NCBI GenBank assembly: GCA_034440635.1 | Contig: JAOTON010002266.1 | Location: 186,001 to 250,000, forward strand | Direction of reading: 5' to 3' | DNA from: Lepas anatifera | Lineage: Eukaryota; Arthropoda; Thecostraca; Lepadidae | Length of the DNA: 64,000 nucleotides | Part shown: positions 53,974 through 64,000 of the stretch, piece by piece | How the letters are laid out: every line of letters begins with the position of its first letter | How positions within the stretch are numbered: the stretch's first letter is position 1 | The notes under the pieces: model-generated | Database searches by the model: none | Told to the model about the DNA's origin: nothing | What the model saw: only the letters and a program-made list of their open reading frames with translations | Made by a program: the position numbers and the translations under genes

Positions 53974-54048
<75 letters not shown>
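53974..54048. repeat. (AT)n microsatellite
   Basis: About 75 bp of AT with one C interruption. Confidence 0.95.
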
Positions 54049-54051
<3 letters not shown>

Positions 54052-55532
54052 TCGGAAAAATTTCTCTTTTCCCATTGCGTACCAAAAAAGACAAATTGAA
54101 ACATGTCGATCAGGCACCATTACTGAAGGAAAGGCAAAAATTAATCAAATTTTAGCATCCATAATATCAAATCGAACAGGGAATTTGAAACTTCAGCTGG
54201 TTTTCAATATATTAGCTTAGTCCCAATACCTACCATCCTAAATATTCTGAAATAAACAGCTTTCAAATATTTTCGTAGGAAACCAGACAAACAAGGAAAA
54301 TGGCACACATTGATGAGCATAATCCCAAAAAGAAAAATAAGTATCAAAGGTTTAAAATAACAATGACAGAGTAATCCACGGCGGTAGTTATCTCAGGCGC
54401 CTATTGTTTTGGTAATTTGCTCATTTACAACATAGCAAGGGTAAGCAAGTAACTGTGGTGAATTCATCACGATCTTGCTGCGGATTAGACGTTATATGAC
54501 GTCCGGAACACACCACCATCCACCATATCCCTTGTATTTGTATTCATTTTTTCCATTTCTTTGGAAACTTTCTGATTAAAAAGTTCATGAATTCGACACC
54601 CGGAAAAAATTGGTAATCATTTTCCGTAGAAGACCATTTCTTCGTACTCGTATCGTTAGAATTGGTGCGTCCCCCTTGCATGGGCTTTGATTGTTTTTGA
54701 AGATATCGTATGGTATGAATAGTCCTGAAGGTACCTGGGTTATTTAGTTTCTCACGCATTTGGTCTTATCGGAGCTGTATTATCAATATACTGTCCTTTT
54801 CCAAATATTTTCCCTCGTTGTAGCAACTTTCAAAGTAATGTTTATTCGAGTTTGCGTACCTATTTTATATATGCGCTGGCGTGCATAACCCCGATAAGCA
54901 CTCATTGGTATTTCGCTCCCGTTGTGGCACTGTATTGAGTGCGTCGCTTGGTCTTAACGCATCAAGAATTGATCGGTGTCCCCAATGCGCCAAACTGGCG
55001 TGTTGAGGGCATCCGCAGGGGGCGCAAATAGGATTTGTGCTGATTTGATTCAGAAATGGCAAACAAATAGGTAGCGATATAAAAAAACAGCGCGAATGCC
55101 ACAAATAACCAAAATGTTTCTAAAATACGATAAAATACCCTACGCCAGGGCACCCTGAGCAAAGAACAGCAGAAATACACGATTTCCTCATACCAAATAT
55201 ATTATGCGTGGTCATTATCGGCGATAATGACCACGCCGAATGTTGAGACTGTTGGCGCCAAGGGGCTTCGGGATGAGAAACTGTCAGCCGTTTATCTCCT
55301 GGAATTTCGGTGTTCATTCTCTCGGCGTTTGGTCCTATAGGCAGCAGCCAAGCCATCAGTGCCTTCGTGATCTATCCGACCGGTCGTCTATTTGTGTTTG
55401 TGACTGTTTGGTCGTGCGCGTGGACCACGTTCCCTATCCAGATTGGTTAGGTTTAAAGTTAGCGAGACAGTTGTGTAGATAGATTGACTGCAGCGGACGC
55501 AGCGGGGGACTGGAAGAACTGGTGCGTCGGCG
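54049..55532. other. Unassigned sequence with a perfect palindrome
   Basis: No gene recognised in 1.5 kb. A 31-nt palindrome is at 55206-55236: GCGTGGTCATTATCG, G, CGATAATGACCACGC. Short frames on both strands lack domains. Confidence 0.4.
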
Positions 55533-55572
55533 GGGCTCAGGGGTCAGCAGGGGTCAGTGATGCGGGGCTCAG

Positions 55573-56469
55573 TTCAGTTCAGTTCAGTATATTAAGAAAC
55601 AATCCACACGAGTTAAAAATGATGGGATGGCTTTTCGTGTTTCCACGTCAGTCTTTAAAAGAAGGCAACACTTAAGATAAGATAAAAACTCGGGATAAAA
55701 GACGGAAAAAATCATGCATACAGAGTAAAATCACACATAAAATCATACATAAAACAAATACGATCACTGCAGCTCTCTCATCTGTCTCTCCAGCAGCATA
55801 CATCTTAAAGTTGCCTTAAAAGGCACGTCTTCTCCTATATCCAGCTCGTTCAGCAGGGCTGCCCCCCGGTATGCCAGCCTACGCCGCCCGGCTTCATTCC
55901 GGATCCGCGGGAGGGACAGCTCCGCTGACCGGCGTGTCGCGTGGTTGTGAATGGTGTTGCGTGGTGGGCCTATGGTGTTAGCTATGTATGGTGGAGTGCC
56001 AGTGCGAATGGTTTTGTGAAGTGAGGAAAGTGTGTGATAGTGAATGAGGCTGTTGGCGTCCAGCCACTTCAGCCGCTCAACGACATCGGAAATGTGGTCG
56101 TGTTTCCGACGTCCGCTGATAACCCGGGCGCAGAAGTTGATGATTTTTTTAATTTTGCGAATCTGAGTTGGGTTACATGAGCCGTAAACGCACAGACAGT
56201 AACGAACAACAGACAGAACTAGAGATTGGAAGATTTGGGGCATCAGCTGAGCCGGCACAACATGACGAACGTGAGTCAATGCGATTAGAAGGCCGTTACA
56301 TTTGCTTTGGACCGAATTTACGTGTTGTTCAAAATTTAGATGACGATCAAGCAATACTCCGAGACTTCTCACAACTTTTGAGTCGTTGATAGTCGAGTTT
56401 CCGAATTTAAGAGTAACTGGGGGAAAATTTCTGGCTCAAAAAACAATAGCAACAGGGTCAGCAGCAACT
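55573..56469 (-). mobile_element. 5'-truncated LINE with long target duplication
   Basis: About 0.9 kb flanked by a direct repeat of about 38 bp (55533-55572 and 56470-56508) built of GGCTCAGGGGTCAGCAGG and TCAGTGATGCGGGGCTCA; one G differs. The 3' end on the minus strand carries a short ACTGA(ACTGA)n tail. It contains the C-terminal part of ORF2. Confidence 0.8.
55764..56440 (-). pseudogene. LINE ORF2 C-terminal fragment
   Basis: Minus-strand frame with NSTINDSKVVRSLGVLLDRHLNF, then LVLSVVRYCLCVYGS, NFCARVISGRRKHDHIS and ELSLPRIRNEAGRRRLAYRGAALLNEL. SLGVLLD follows the catalytic box in jockey/CR1/L2-type reverse transcriptases, and the later AR-I-G, P and AA-LWN-like words are their usual C-terminus. 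No stop breaks the 200-codon part, so it is younger than the LINE at 16053. The catalytic box is missing because of 5' truncation. Confidence 0.82.
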
Positions 56470-56606
56470 GGCTCAGGGGTCAGCAGGGGGTCAGTGATGC
56501 GGGGCTCAAGGGTCAGCAGGGGTCAGTGCAGCGCGCGCTGCCAAGCTAGATCGACGGCTCGCGCGTGCTGGTCGTTCGGGAGCGTTGTTGCAATTGTCGA
56601 GACAGC

Positions 56607-56607
<1 letters not shown>

Positions 56608-56665
<58 letters not shown>

Positions 56666-56721
56666 GGAGGGAAGGAGGGAGGGAGGGAGGGAGAGAGAGA
56701 GAGAGAGGGAGGAGGGAGAGA
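56608..56721. repeat. (GA)n / GGAGGGA low-complexity tract
   Basis: About 114 bp of purine-only sequence. Confidence 0.95.
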
Positions 56722-57102
56722 GAATTATTGCGCACACTATTCAGCTACTTTGAATAAATACATGGCATCAATCTCCAGAGATATTCAAATGTCATATAAA
56801 ACTTGAACCAGTCTCCGCGGCATGACACCCTCAATGATTCCAGCGGGGTTTGCGTTTCGGCGCCTCTCGGCGGCGCGCGGCTGCGGCTTTGGCGTGTGTT
56901 CCACCTACTTCTGGCAACGCGCGTGCCAAGACGCGGAGAGGGCCGGCCCAGCCGGCTGGTGACACGGGACCACAGAGCGCACACAGGGCAGGGCGACGGG
57001 CTGCCACATCTCTCCGCCCGGACGGCGCACTGACGCTGCTGCAGCGAGGAGGCCCGGACGCTGAACAGTGCTGCGAGGTAGTGCAGAACAAGTGCCAAAG
57101 CC

Positions 57103-57553
57103 ATGAGCACCCCGCAGCGGCAGCTGGTAAAACAAGGTCCGCCGCAGGGCCGCATCCTGCGGCAGGAGCACACGCAAAGCCAGGACGCACAAAGCTACGC
57201 CATCGCAGGCGGCGAGGCTCAGGAGGAGTCGCATGAGGCTGGCTCGCTGATGGAGGCAGCACTGCCTGGTGGTGGTCGCATGCTGCAGCAGACGCAGCAG
57301 CGACAGCTGCAGCAGCAAGCGCATACTACGCGGCAGATGCCCGGCGGTGGACAGGTGCAGCAATTCAGCACTGGCCAGCAGCAGGTGCGGCAGCAAGTCA
57401 GCAGCAACGTGCAGCAACACGTCAGCAGCAGTCGCACCACGTCGGAGGTCAGCAGTCGCCAGCACACTGTGCAGGAGGGCACTCAGCAGCAGCTACAGCA
57501 ACTCCAGCAGCACGGCCAGAGGCTTCAGCAGCAGCGCATGCATCAGCAGTCAG
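57103..57553 (+). CDS. Candidate first coding exon of a Gln-rich protein
   Basis: ATG at 57103 (context AAGCCATGAG, G at -3) opens 150 codons starting MSTPQRQLVKQGPPQGRIL. After a Glu/Ala segment (EAQEESHEAGSLMEAALPGGG) the protein is dominated by Gln, with QQTQQRQLQQQ, STGQQQVRQQVSSN and QQQLQQLQQHGQRLQQQ. The CAG|GTACGG at 57551-57556 is a good donor, leaving phase 1; without splicing the frame ends at 57585. The region from 56820 is CpG-rich, unlike its surroundings. Antisense frames of up to 186 codons are mirror images of the GC-rich repeats. Likely disordered or coiled-coil; I do not recognise the protein. Confidence 0.5.
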
Positions 57554-57782
57554 GTACGGGCTCTTGTAGCAGAATGTTCTTGTAGCGTATCCATTTTTAC
57601 TGCCCATCCACGCCCTGTTCCTTTCTTTTTGGCTCGGTTCGACTCCATATGCCTGTCAATTAGTGTCATGTCCTCACTTCTTCTTTGTCCTGTCCAGGGG
57701 TATAAAAAGTGAGCTTGTGGTCGCCGACTAAAATCCCAGCTCCTTCGAAGGTCGCCAAACGTAATGCTACGTACCTAATGCC

Positions 57783-58103
57783 GCCCTGGCAACTCAGTTG
57801 GTGGAGCGTTGGGATCCGGTCCGCTGCTCAGAAATATGCAGTGGCAGTGCATGTGCAGGCTTGGGATCGGTCCCCCTGAGACGCTCCGGCGCTCAATAGC
57901 TTTCCCGACGTAGCTCGGCTGGAAACTAACTGGTGAGAGGGTTACCTTCAACGTGGCCTTGAAGGCAGATGATCCAGGCTAAAGGCGCGGTGGATTCCCC
58001 AAGCGAGGAGGAATTCAACCCCCGATAACCCTTCCAACACGGAAAGAGTTGGCGGTGTGATGTGACTTTGGAAGTTGGTGCGTCGATAAACCCCAGAACT
58101 GAG
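57783..58103 (+). mobile_element. SINE, type 1 head with type 2 tail
   Basis: The head GCCCTGGCAACTCAGTTGG-TGGAGCGTTGGGATCCGG, TGCAGTGGCAGTGCATG and GGGATCGGTCCCCCTGAGACGC matches the SINE at 45371. The tail CCAACACGGAAAGAGTTGGCGG and GGAAGTTGGTGCGTCGATAAACCCC matches the SINEs at 23836 and 60716. It starts about 200 bp after the Gln-rich frame ends. Confidence 0.85.
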
Positions 58104-58267
58104 AAGTGTTTAGGTAGTTGGTAGCCTCTGAATCTGGCCCCAAGAGTATAGCAGATTTTGCTGGTCTCACATCCCATGCCAGTGTTTTTCAAGCATTTAC
58201 AAGTGTAATTAGATTCAAGAGTTCAGGATGTCCTGATCGGTCTGGGATGTATTGGTATTCCTCACAG

Positions 58268-58407
58268 TCTCTGAGAGGTACAGTTTCAGGTGGAAGTCAG
58301 ATCGCTGTCTCTGAGTGGTACGGGGTCAGATGGCAGTCAGATCGCGGTCTCTGAGAAGTACGGGGTCAGGTGGAAGTCAATCGCGGTCTCTGAGAAATAC
58401 TGGGTCC
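58268..58407 (+). repeat. 40-bp tandem repeat, 3.5 copies
   Basis: TCTCTGAGAGGTACGGGGTCAGGTGGAAGTCAGATCGCGG-type units of 39-40 bp, the last one partial. Confidence 0.9.
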
Positions 58408-58449
58408 AAAACACACTAAGACGGCTAAACCGGGGGACTAGGCCTTAGA

Positions 58450-59280
58450 TTAAAACAAATTTATGACAGGGAGGAGGATTACTTGAAACACAGGGATGAG
58501 CTAAAACAGCGACTTAGGGAAAGGGGCTATCCAACCTTGGATGTAGAAAACAACTTGAAATGGGTGGACAAAATTGATCGCAGTCAGGCACTGACGATAA
58601 GCACCCGTGCTAAGAATCCACACGCATTGGACAGGGTTCCTTTGGTGGTCACTTTCTCCCGGGGCATGCCAAACATTAACACAATTTTAGCATCAAAGGA
58701 CATATTTTACACCGATCGGAGCGGCTTAGGCAAACTTTTCCCAAAGATTCCCTAGTTTCACAACGCAGAGGTACGAATCTAAAGGATATACTAGTGCATA
58801 AAAAACAAGGGTGGCTTTGAAAGACAGGCATTTCAGGGGGCGGGAAACTTGTCAGAAAAATTGCGTCATTTGCCAGAGACTACTAACTGCTCGGGACAGG
58901 TTAACGGGACCGGGCAAGTCTCGGTCGTGTACTTTCGATAGAACGATAGGCTGCAGATCAGGACACGTAATTTACGGGGTCTGGTGTAGGCGTTGCGAGT
59001 GTGTGTGTGTTACGTGGGGGAAACAGGGGGTCGATTTACACTAGGATAGCCAACCACCTCTCAAGTATTCGAAATCGTAAAACACATACTGATTTTCTCG
59101 TATCGGAACACTTCAATTTAGGTGGGCACTGTTAGATGACTTCGCGTTCGTAGGTTTAGAGAGGGTATGGGTGAAATATGTTTTCTACAGGAGGGTACAG
59201 GAAAGGAGTTGGATACAACTGTTGGGAACTTATATGCAGGAGGGAGGGCTAAACAAACATTAATGGGGGATGTGGTAGGA
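58450..59280 (+). pseudogene. Second Penelope-like element relic with GIY-YIG
   Basis: From 58483 the frame reads KHRDELKQRLRERGYPTLDVENNLKWVD, the end of a Penelope-type RT thumb (RGYP). Later frames give ENCVICQRLL-like Cys motifs (CQKNCVICQRL), VIYGVWCRRCE, a degraded YVGET (VCVTWGKQ), TRIANHLSSIRNRKT, EHFN and ERSWIQLLGTYMQEGGLNKH. The Arg-x4-H-L-S-x-I-R and HFN pattern fits the Neptune-like branch, unlike the element at 14600. Stops and frame changes show it is dead. The upstream RT is not present. Confidence 0.6.
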
Positions 59281-59588
59281 TAACGCATTACGGTAAACGA
59301 TAGGTTTTCAAGGATGAAATGACTTTGCGGATCAATCGTATGATATTTCGACTGTGTCTCGGGTGCAATGCGCGTGTATTTGTATGTAACTTTTCGTTTA
59401 CCGAATATTGACAGTATCCTTAAAACGCTTCATTACTACCAGAATTTATTTTGATTGTTCTTTGTACGGAGGACGCATCTCTTGCGATCCACGCGTTTAA
59501 CACAAAATTATGACTCTTGTAGTCTGCTATATGCTCACTTACCGATGAAGCTTTAATAAAAGCGAAAGCTCTTACTTGCTGATTTCAA
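59281..59588. other. Unassigned sequence
   Basis: Probably the 3' untranslated part of the preceding relic; CTCTTACTTGCTGATTTC then an AT-rich end leads into the microsatellite. Confidence 0.3.
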
Positions 59589-59607
59589 TATAAATATAAA
59601 TAAATAA

Positions 59608-59656
<49 letters not shown>
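59589..59656. repeat. (TAAA)n(TA)n microsatellite
   Basis: AT-rich tract that becomes pure TA for about 45 bp. Confidence 0.93.
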
Positions 59657-59658
<2 letters not shown>

Positions 59659-60049
59659 CATGGGTGCCTAGGTATCACAAGCCGTTTTAGCGACGACTCA
59701 TTCCTCGTTACCTCCATATAACAAGGGGAGTTGGCATTTTGTTCTCATTTTCCATCTATTCAAGATCAGCTCAGGAGCCTCTATTGTGGATCGGAGCCCC
59801 CCTCCCCCAGACCAGCTGTCCGCCAGTTGTGACCCCAGGGACTAGATTGGCTCAGTGACCCCCCAAGATGATAGGAGTTGGCCTTGTGTCCTTATTTTCT
59901 GTCTATTCAAGACTAGCTCAGTGTCCGGCAGAGATGGGGTCATCAGACTGGCTCAACGGGTCCCAAATAGACTTATAGGGCCTTGAACCAGCTCAAGGAG
60001 CCTTAGAACTATTTAAGGAGCCAGGTCACCTCAGGGGGCCCAGGCCAAC
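59657..60049. repeat. Degenerate CAGCTCAGG repeat, part 1
   Basis: Words such as AGACTGGCTCA, CCAGCTCAAGG and GACCAGCTGTCC recur loosely, as in 61460-61850. No gene. Confidence 0.5.
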
Positions 60050-60220
60050 TTAACACGCGCATCACTGGGGTCCCTGGCATGACGTACCCATCTGGGGGAG
60101 GGGGTGCCCTCTGCCCTCTGGGTGTTTGCCCCCCCCTTCGTATATCATTCCCGGAAAAACCTCAATAAAAATTACGGACGGCGTTCGAAAGCTCTTGACA
60201 AGAGCTTTTCGAAAAAATCA
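60050..60220 (-). mobile_element. Family B element end (B4)
   Basis: TTAACACGCGCATCACTGGGGTCCCTGGCATGACG matches the right end of B1 in reverse and continues to GCGTTCGAAAGCTCTTGACAAGA. The copy is cut near 60220, where the CAGCTCAGG repeat resumes, so it appears inserted in that repeat and then truncated. Confidence 0.65.
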
Positions 60221-60715
60221 CGTGATCAGCTCAGGAGGCCCAGACCAGCTGAACTCTTGCCCGGGCGGCGGGCAGGGATTGAGACCAAAATATGAAGCAC
60301 GCTCGATTTAGACGCAGTATATCCTATCTAAGAGGCAATACTTAATATCTAAGGACATTGTTTCCGCAGCCATCTGAAATCGGTGGCACGATGGATAGTG
60401 ACTGCACGATGGATAGTGACTGCCAAGTTTAGGTCAAGCCTGGGTAGCGGACAATCAAGGCCAAGGCCAAGGACGCTAACCATCATATAAGTAGTCCTTT
60501 TTTGGGAATACCTTTCCAACAAAACGTGATAAAGCTTTACCTTTGTGACTGTTGTAATCCTCTCGTTCATACGAATGGCATAATATATGATTTCACTATA
60601 TTATGTGAAATTCAGATTTTTCCTGACCTTAGATTAAAGAATTGACCCGAAAATACCTGGTATTGTCATGACATAAATAGTTGGGCTCACAGTGACAACA
60701 ATACGATGATGGTAA
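60221..60715. other. Unassigned sequence
   Basis: GATGGATAGTGACTGC occurs twice at 60390-60424. No gene recognised. Confidence 0.3.
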
Positions 60716-60903
60716 TAATAATTGTTGCAGCTTATCGATGCACCAACTGACAGGGCCATATTGCGTCACCAACTCTTTCCCTGTTGGAAGGGTTTCTCGG
60801 GACCCAGCTTGCTCCTTGGTCAGGGAAGCCGCCGGGCCTTGTACCCGGGTCGGCTGCGTGGAAGCCACCAGATACGCCGACCCCTTCACTACCGCGTCCC
60901 CTC
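60716..60903 (-). mobile_element. tRNA-derived SINE, type 2
   Basis: Minus-strand copy similar to 23836: GTAGTGAAGGGG in the A-box region, GGTACAAGGCC as a degenerate B box (60835-60845), and a tail with CCAACAGGGAAAGAGTTGG and CTGTCAGTTGGTGCATCGATAAGC. Confidence 0.82.
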
Positions 60904-60959
60904 ACGATGATGGTAAAATAAAATTGCTCTCATTGTTTGCTCAAAAGCTATAGCGTAAT

Positions 60960-61450
60960 GTATTCAAAATTACTCATTTGACCTAAGATGACCTCGAGAA
61001 GGTTACGGGTCAAACTTTTCAAAGTCAACCTTAGTAATGGGTCACAAACACACGACCCTAAGGTTTCGAAGATCTGAGTGGCGTGGGCTGAGATACAGTC
61101 ATTAGCAAAAATACATTTACTTCAAACGGGGAGGGCATGACCCGTGCATGACCCTAGGCCACAGATATCAAAAGCCTTGTTACCACATATTTTTTTAGTC
61201 GGTGACCATATTATTCACTACGAGCCTCAAAGCAATAGATTAAACCTACCCTCACTGGTGCCATTTCGAATATTTGTAGAGATGTGGTCATTTGACCTGA
61301 TCTAACTTGACCTGGACGTTAAATTTTCAGAAAAAGTGCAAAAAATACTCAACAGCTATGCAAAACACGGCATTGCTGCGCGTAACCATTTTCCATCCAT
61401 CCTGGAAAAATCTTAGAGGGTCAAAAAGGACCCTACCCGGGCGACGTTAT
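60960..61450. mobile_element. Divergent TTAA-family core without clear ends
   Basis: GGCATGACCCGTGCATGACCCTAGGCCACAGATATCAAAA, GTCATTTGACCTGATC and CATTGCTGCGCG parallel the core and end of families A and G. Termini could not be fixed. Confidence 0.45.
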
Positions 61451-61860
61451 AAAGGCTAGCTCACGGGGCACCAAGCTAGCTCAGAGGGCATCATATGGAC
61501 TCAGGAGGCACAATGCTGGCTCTGGAGGCACCAATTCGACTCAGGGGATATTAGATCAGCTCAGGGCAACATATCTGCTCAAGGGGCACCAGATCGATCA
61601 ACTCGATGGCCCAGATCAGCTCCTGATCCCCAGACCAGAGCAGAGGCCTAGATCAGCTCAGGAAGCACCATATCAGCTCATGAGGCACAAGATGGGCGCA
61701 GGGCCCGCCAGACCAGCTCAGGGCACACCAGATCATCTAAGGAGACATCAATAATCAGCTCAGGGGACCCGGACCAGCTCAAGGAACACTAAAACAGCTA
61801 ATAGGGCACCAGGCAAGCTCGGGGGCATCGGACTAACTCGGAGAGCAAAGATCAGAAAAA
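61451..61860. repeat. Degenerate CAGCTCAGG repeat, part 2
   Basis: GGGGCACCAGATCAGCTCAG-type units of 20-25 bp, about 17 of them, with many substitutions. Confidence 0.7.
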
Positions 61861-63114
61861 GTAATTTAGTTCCCCAACGCAGACCAGTTGATGCCCGGGG
61901 TAATTATAGCTTGTGGAGCAGAAGCCTGAGCTCATAACTTTTATTTGTCACATTAGTGTGATAAAATATATTATGTATTTGTGGATAGTTATAGTTACCG
62001 CTTAATTGCTATCACAGCTTGTTTCTATACGTTTTCTGATATTCTTGTTCAGAATCTTTGCTTGGAATTAAAATTTGAGAAAAATTCTAAAATATTAATT
62101 AAGTTTCTTATTTTATTTGTTTCGAACGATGTCAAAAGTATTCTAAAACGAATTCAAACGCAACAAATATTTTTCAAATCCCGTAATAATTTTGAAAATT
62201 ATAGGGAGATAAAATGTGTCGTCCTGAGAGCAGTAAGAGTGAAACAGTATGTTTTTAGAATATATTGTTCAATTGCAAAGTTAAGCTCATTTTTACAAAT
62301 TAAAGATGTAGATCGGCCGGTTTACAAGTTTTCCAGGGTTCAGCTTGATGATATATGCACATAGGATGAGTGAAAGACCATGGTGAAACCAGTACGTGGG
62401 AAAGGTAACAAGAGTCTAAAACCGCCAAGCTCTTGTTCCTAGAGGCGTCAGCAAGGCGTCGACTGTCTCACACACTTTTAAGCTTCCAAAGTGCAGGCGT
62501 CTTGGTCTCACCTTTGCCAGCAGATAGGCATTCCTTGGCAGGCGGAAATGTGCTGAAAGTAGGTATCTAATCCCGTTTTGCCCTGGTCATGTTGCTGATG
62601 GTACGATAGTAATACCAGGGTACACAACAGAAGCACCGATGATTATGCCCGAGCATTGCAACAATCTCAATGAGCCGGGTGCCGCGCAGGGCTCACCAAG
62701 CATGACTTTTAACCACCCAACCAGTCCTAGTCTCCTTACCCTCAATGGAATACTGTATTACCTTGCTCCTGTGGTATACATATTTCTAATGGCGAGGTTC
62801 AAATCCACAACCAAAACAGTTATCGCTATGTTGGCGAGCCCGGTGCACGTCTTTTAGCCTCGTGCTCTATAACGATTCGTAATGCGTGCGCCAGCTTGTC
62901 AGCCGGGGCCCCATTTCATACAAGTTGTAGAAATGCGGCGAGTTTTACACCACATTCACCTGCAAAGTTACGCCGTACTCGGATTCATGTTTCACAACTG
63001 GGCTTTCCCCGTCCATACAGCGGTATAGTGCAATGAATAGTGATTCGATGCACCTCCGATGAGTTCTCGCAGTTGCGATGGTACCTCTGAAACCTGTGTC
63101 TGATTTTAGTGTAT
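61861..63114. other. Unassigned sequence
   Basis: An AT-rich 127-codon plus-strand frame at 61981-62364 shows no motif I recognise and could be a chance frame or LINE scrap. The remainder has no gene signal. Confidence 0.3.
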
Positions 63115-63362
63115 TCCGTTTTTTTCCGCATAACCACGGAATTTCCCGACAGGTCTCCAACTCAACCCAAATTTGACCTTTACAACCTCGTTTGACGTTG
63201 ACCTAGGTCAATGAACTTAGATATAATGTAGACCACCATTGCCTCCATACACCCCAAACGGGCATTTGTCTAACCCTCTTGGGTTTTTTAGATCTCAAGG
63301 GGTGCTTTAGGACTCCCTCCACTGCGCGTTGACACCAGACCCCTCTACACTGCGCAGGCGAG
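63115..63362 (+). mobile_element. Family C element, right part (C3)
   Basis: CCGCATAACCACGGAATTTCC, TTTGACCTTTACAACCTCGTTTGA, TGACCTAGGTCAATGA and the C-rich end with CACTGCGCGTTGACACCAGACCCC match 46500-46740 of C2. The left half is missing. Confidence 0.65.
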
Positions 63363-64000
63363 TGGTGAGCAGGTGCCGCACCACGCCACCGCCGCAGCGC
63401 CAGCCAGAGTCTAAAACGGCAGCGGCCGCACCGCCGCACTGTGGTGGAAACGCTGTCGTGGGTGGCCATGGGGCCATTTTTCGGATTTTGGAATTTAGGG
63501 GTTTTTTGGCTGCCAATGTGAAGAAAATTGTTCAGAGTGTTCTGAATGGCCACTATTATCAAGCTAATTTGGTTTAAAGATGCACTTAGTACTCATCAAA
63601 GTAAGGCGATGGTGAAATTCAGAAGTAAGGCACTCGATGCGTCTGCTAGATCCGAGTTTTTAACTTTGAATGATAAACGTCAAAACTGAGTCAGGCTAAA
63701 AATATTAAGTATCAAAACATTTCTCATAATGTCAGCTTTAAGATGATTAGTGTTATGTGTATATTTTAATTTTGATAAAGGTATATAATCTGCATTTTAA
63801 TTACCCCTTTCATAAATCCACCTCAAAAAACTAGTTGCTAATTTTGAATAGACAAACAAAAAAGTTACCTTTCTGCCAATTAGCTTTTTTGTGGAAACAT
63901 AGGTCAAGTAATTTTCCGACATGGCTTGAAGAGAGCTAAGTGCGCAAATGTGCGCAAAATTGTCAACAGTGTAAATTGTACCGGGCCGCCCGCCGCCCGG
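63363..64000. other. Unassigned sequence at right edge
   Basis: A short GC-rich stretch (63363-63460) with frames on both strands, then AT-rich DNA. No gene recognised. Confidence 0.3.

Noticed and set aside
56905..57465. 186-codon minus-strand frame opposite the Gln-rich exon
   Set aside because: It is the Leu/Cys-rich mirror of CAG-rich coding on the plus strand; the plus frame has the better start and a splice donor.
61981..62364. 127-codon AT-rich frame as a host gene
   Set aside because: Composition follows the AT-rich DNA, no domain or splice signals were recognised, and no start context supports it.

Overview
This 64 kb window is eukaryotic, almost certainly from an invertebrate animal. 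There are no operons or ribosome binding sites. It holds LINE and Penelope-like retroelement relics, tRNA-derived SINEs, many non-autonomous DNA transposons with TTAA target sites, long GC-rich minisatellites, and a few isolated exon-like pieces with splice signals. An arthropod or crustacean is possible, but this is a guess. No complete host gene can be supported. The best host traces are the last exon of a ubiquitin-specific protease-like gene with an in-frame stop (4577-4868), a signal-peptide ORF (2549-2671), a possible 116-nt minus-strand exon (31664-31779) and a CpG-rich Gln-rich first-exon candidate (57103-57553).

The dominant theme is layered transposition. I define families by ends and cores: A (787, 3711, 5043, 7391, 39679, 39897), B (334, 48120, 60050), C (612, 45836, 63115), D (1894, 39439), E (40722, 44170), F (41341), G (16584, 27469), H (2037, 28645), I (49634) and K (13064, 23637). 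Most are 0.8-1.6 kb, start and end in TTAA with GC-rich inverted ends, encode nothing, and are dense in GGTCA/TGACC words. Several insertions can be dated relative to each other because the empty site survives elsewhere or a reading frame is preserved. At 39679-44130 there are five levels: A4 holds A5, which holds foldback E1, which holds F at its palindrome centre, which holds a SINE. At 44131-48119 a 3.8 kb E-family element splits another SINE. At 612-1894 A1 lies inside C1, which lies in B3. At 16053-20804 a LINE (itself split by G1) lies inside one arm of an inverted Penelope-like pair (14600-22600).

Layout: 1-9.5 kb, TTAA elements and the two host-like exons; 9.7-12.0 kb, a four-unit higher-order repeat; 12-14.5 kb, low-content DNA with K1; 14.5-22.7 kb, the Penelope/LINE complex; 22.7-32.4 kb, tandem duplicates, SINEs, a 31-bp minisatellite, LINE fragments and G2; 32.4-39.2 kb, GC-rich minisatellites built on a GGGGCCC word; 39.4-49.2 kb, the nested transposon cluster; 49.2-53.6 kb, low-content DNA then two leader-plus-array units; 53.6-64 kb, microsatellites, a LINE tail with long target duplication, the Gln-rich exon, a SINE, a second Penelope-like relic and degenerate repeats. 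No transposase gene for the TTAA families is visible, so they must have been moved in trans. All calls were made by eye; homology statements about named families rest on recognisable motifs, not on searches.
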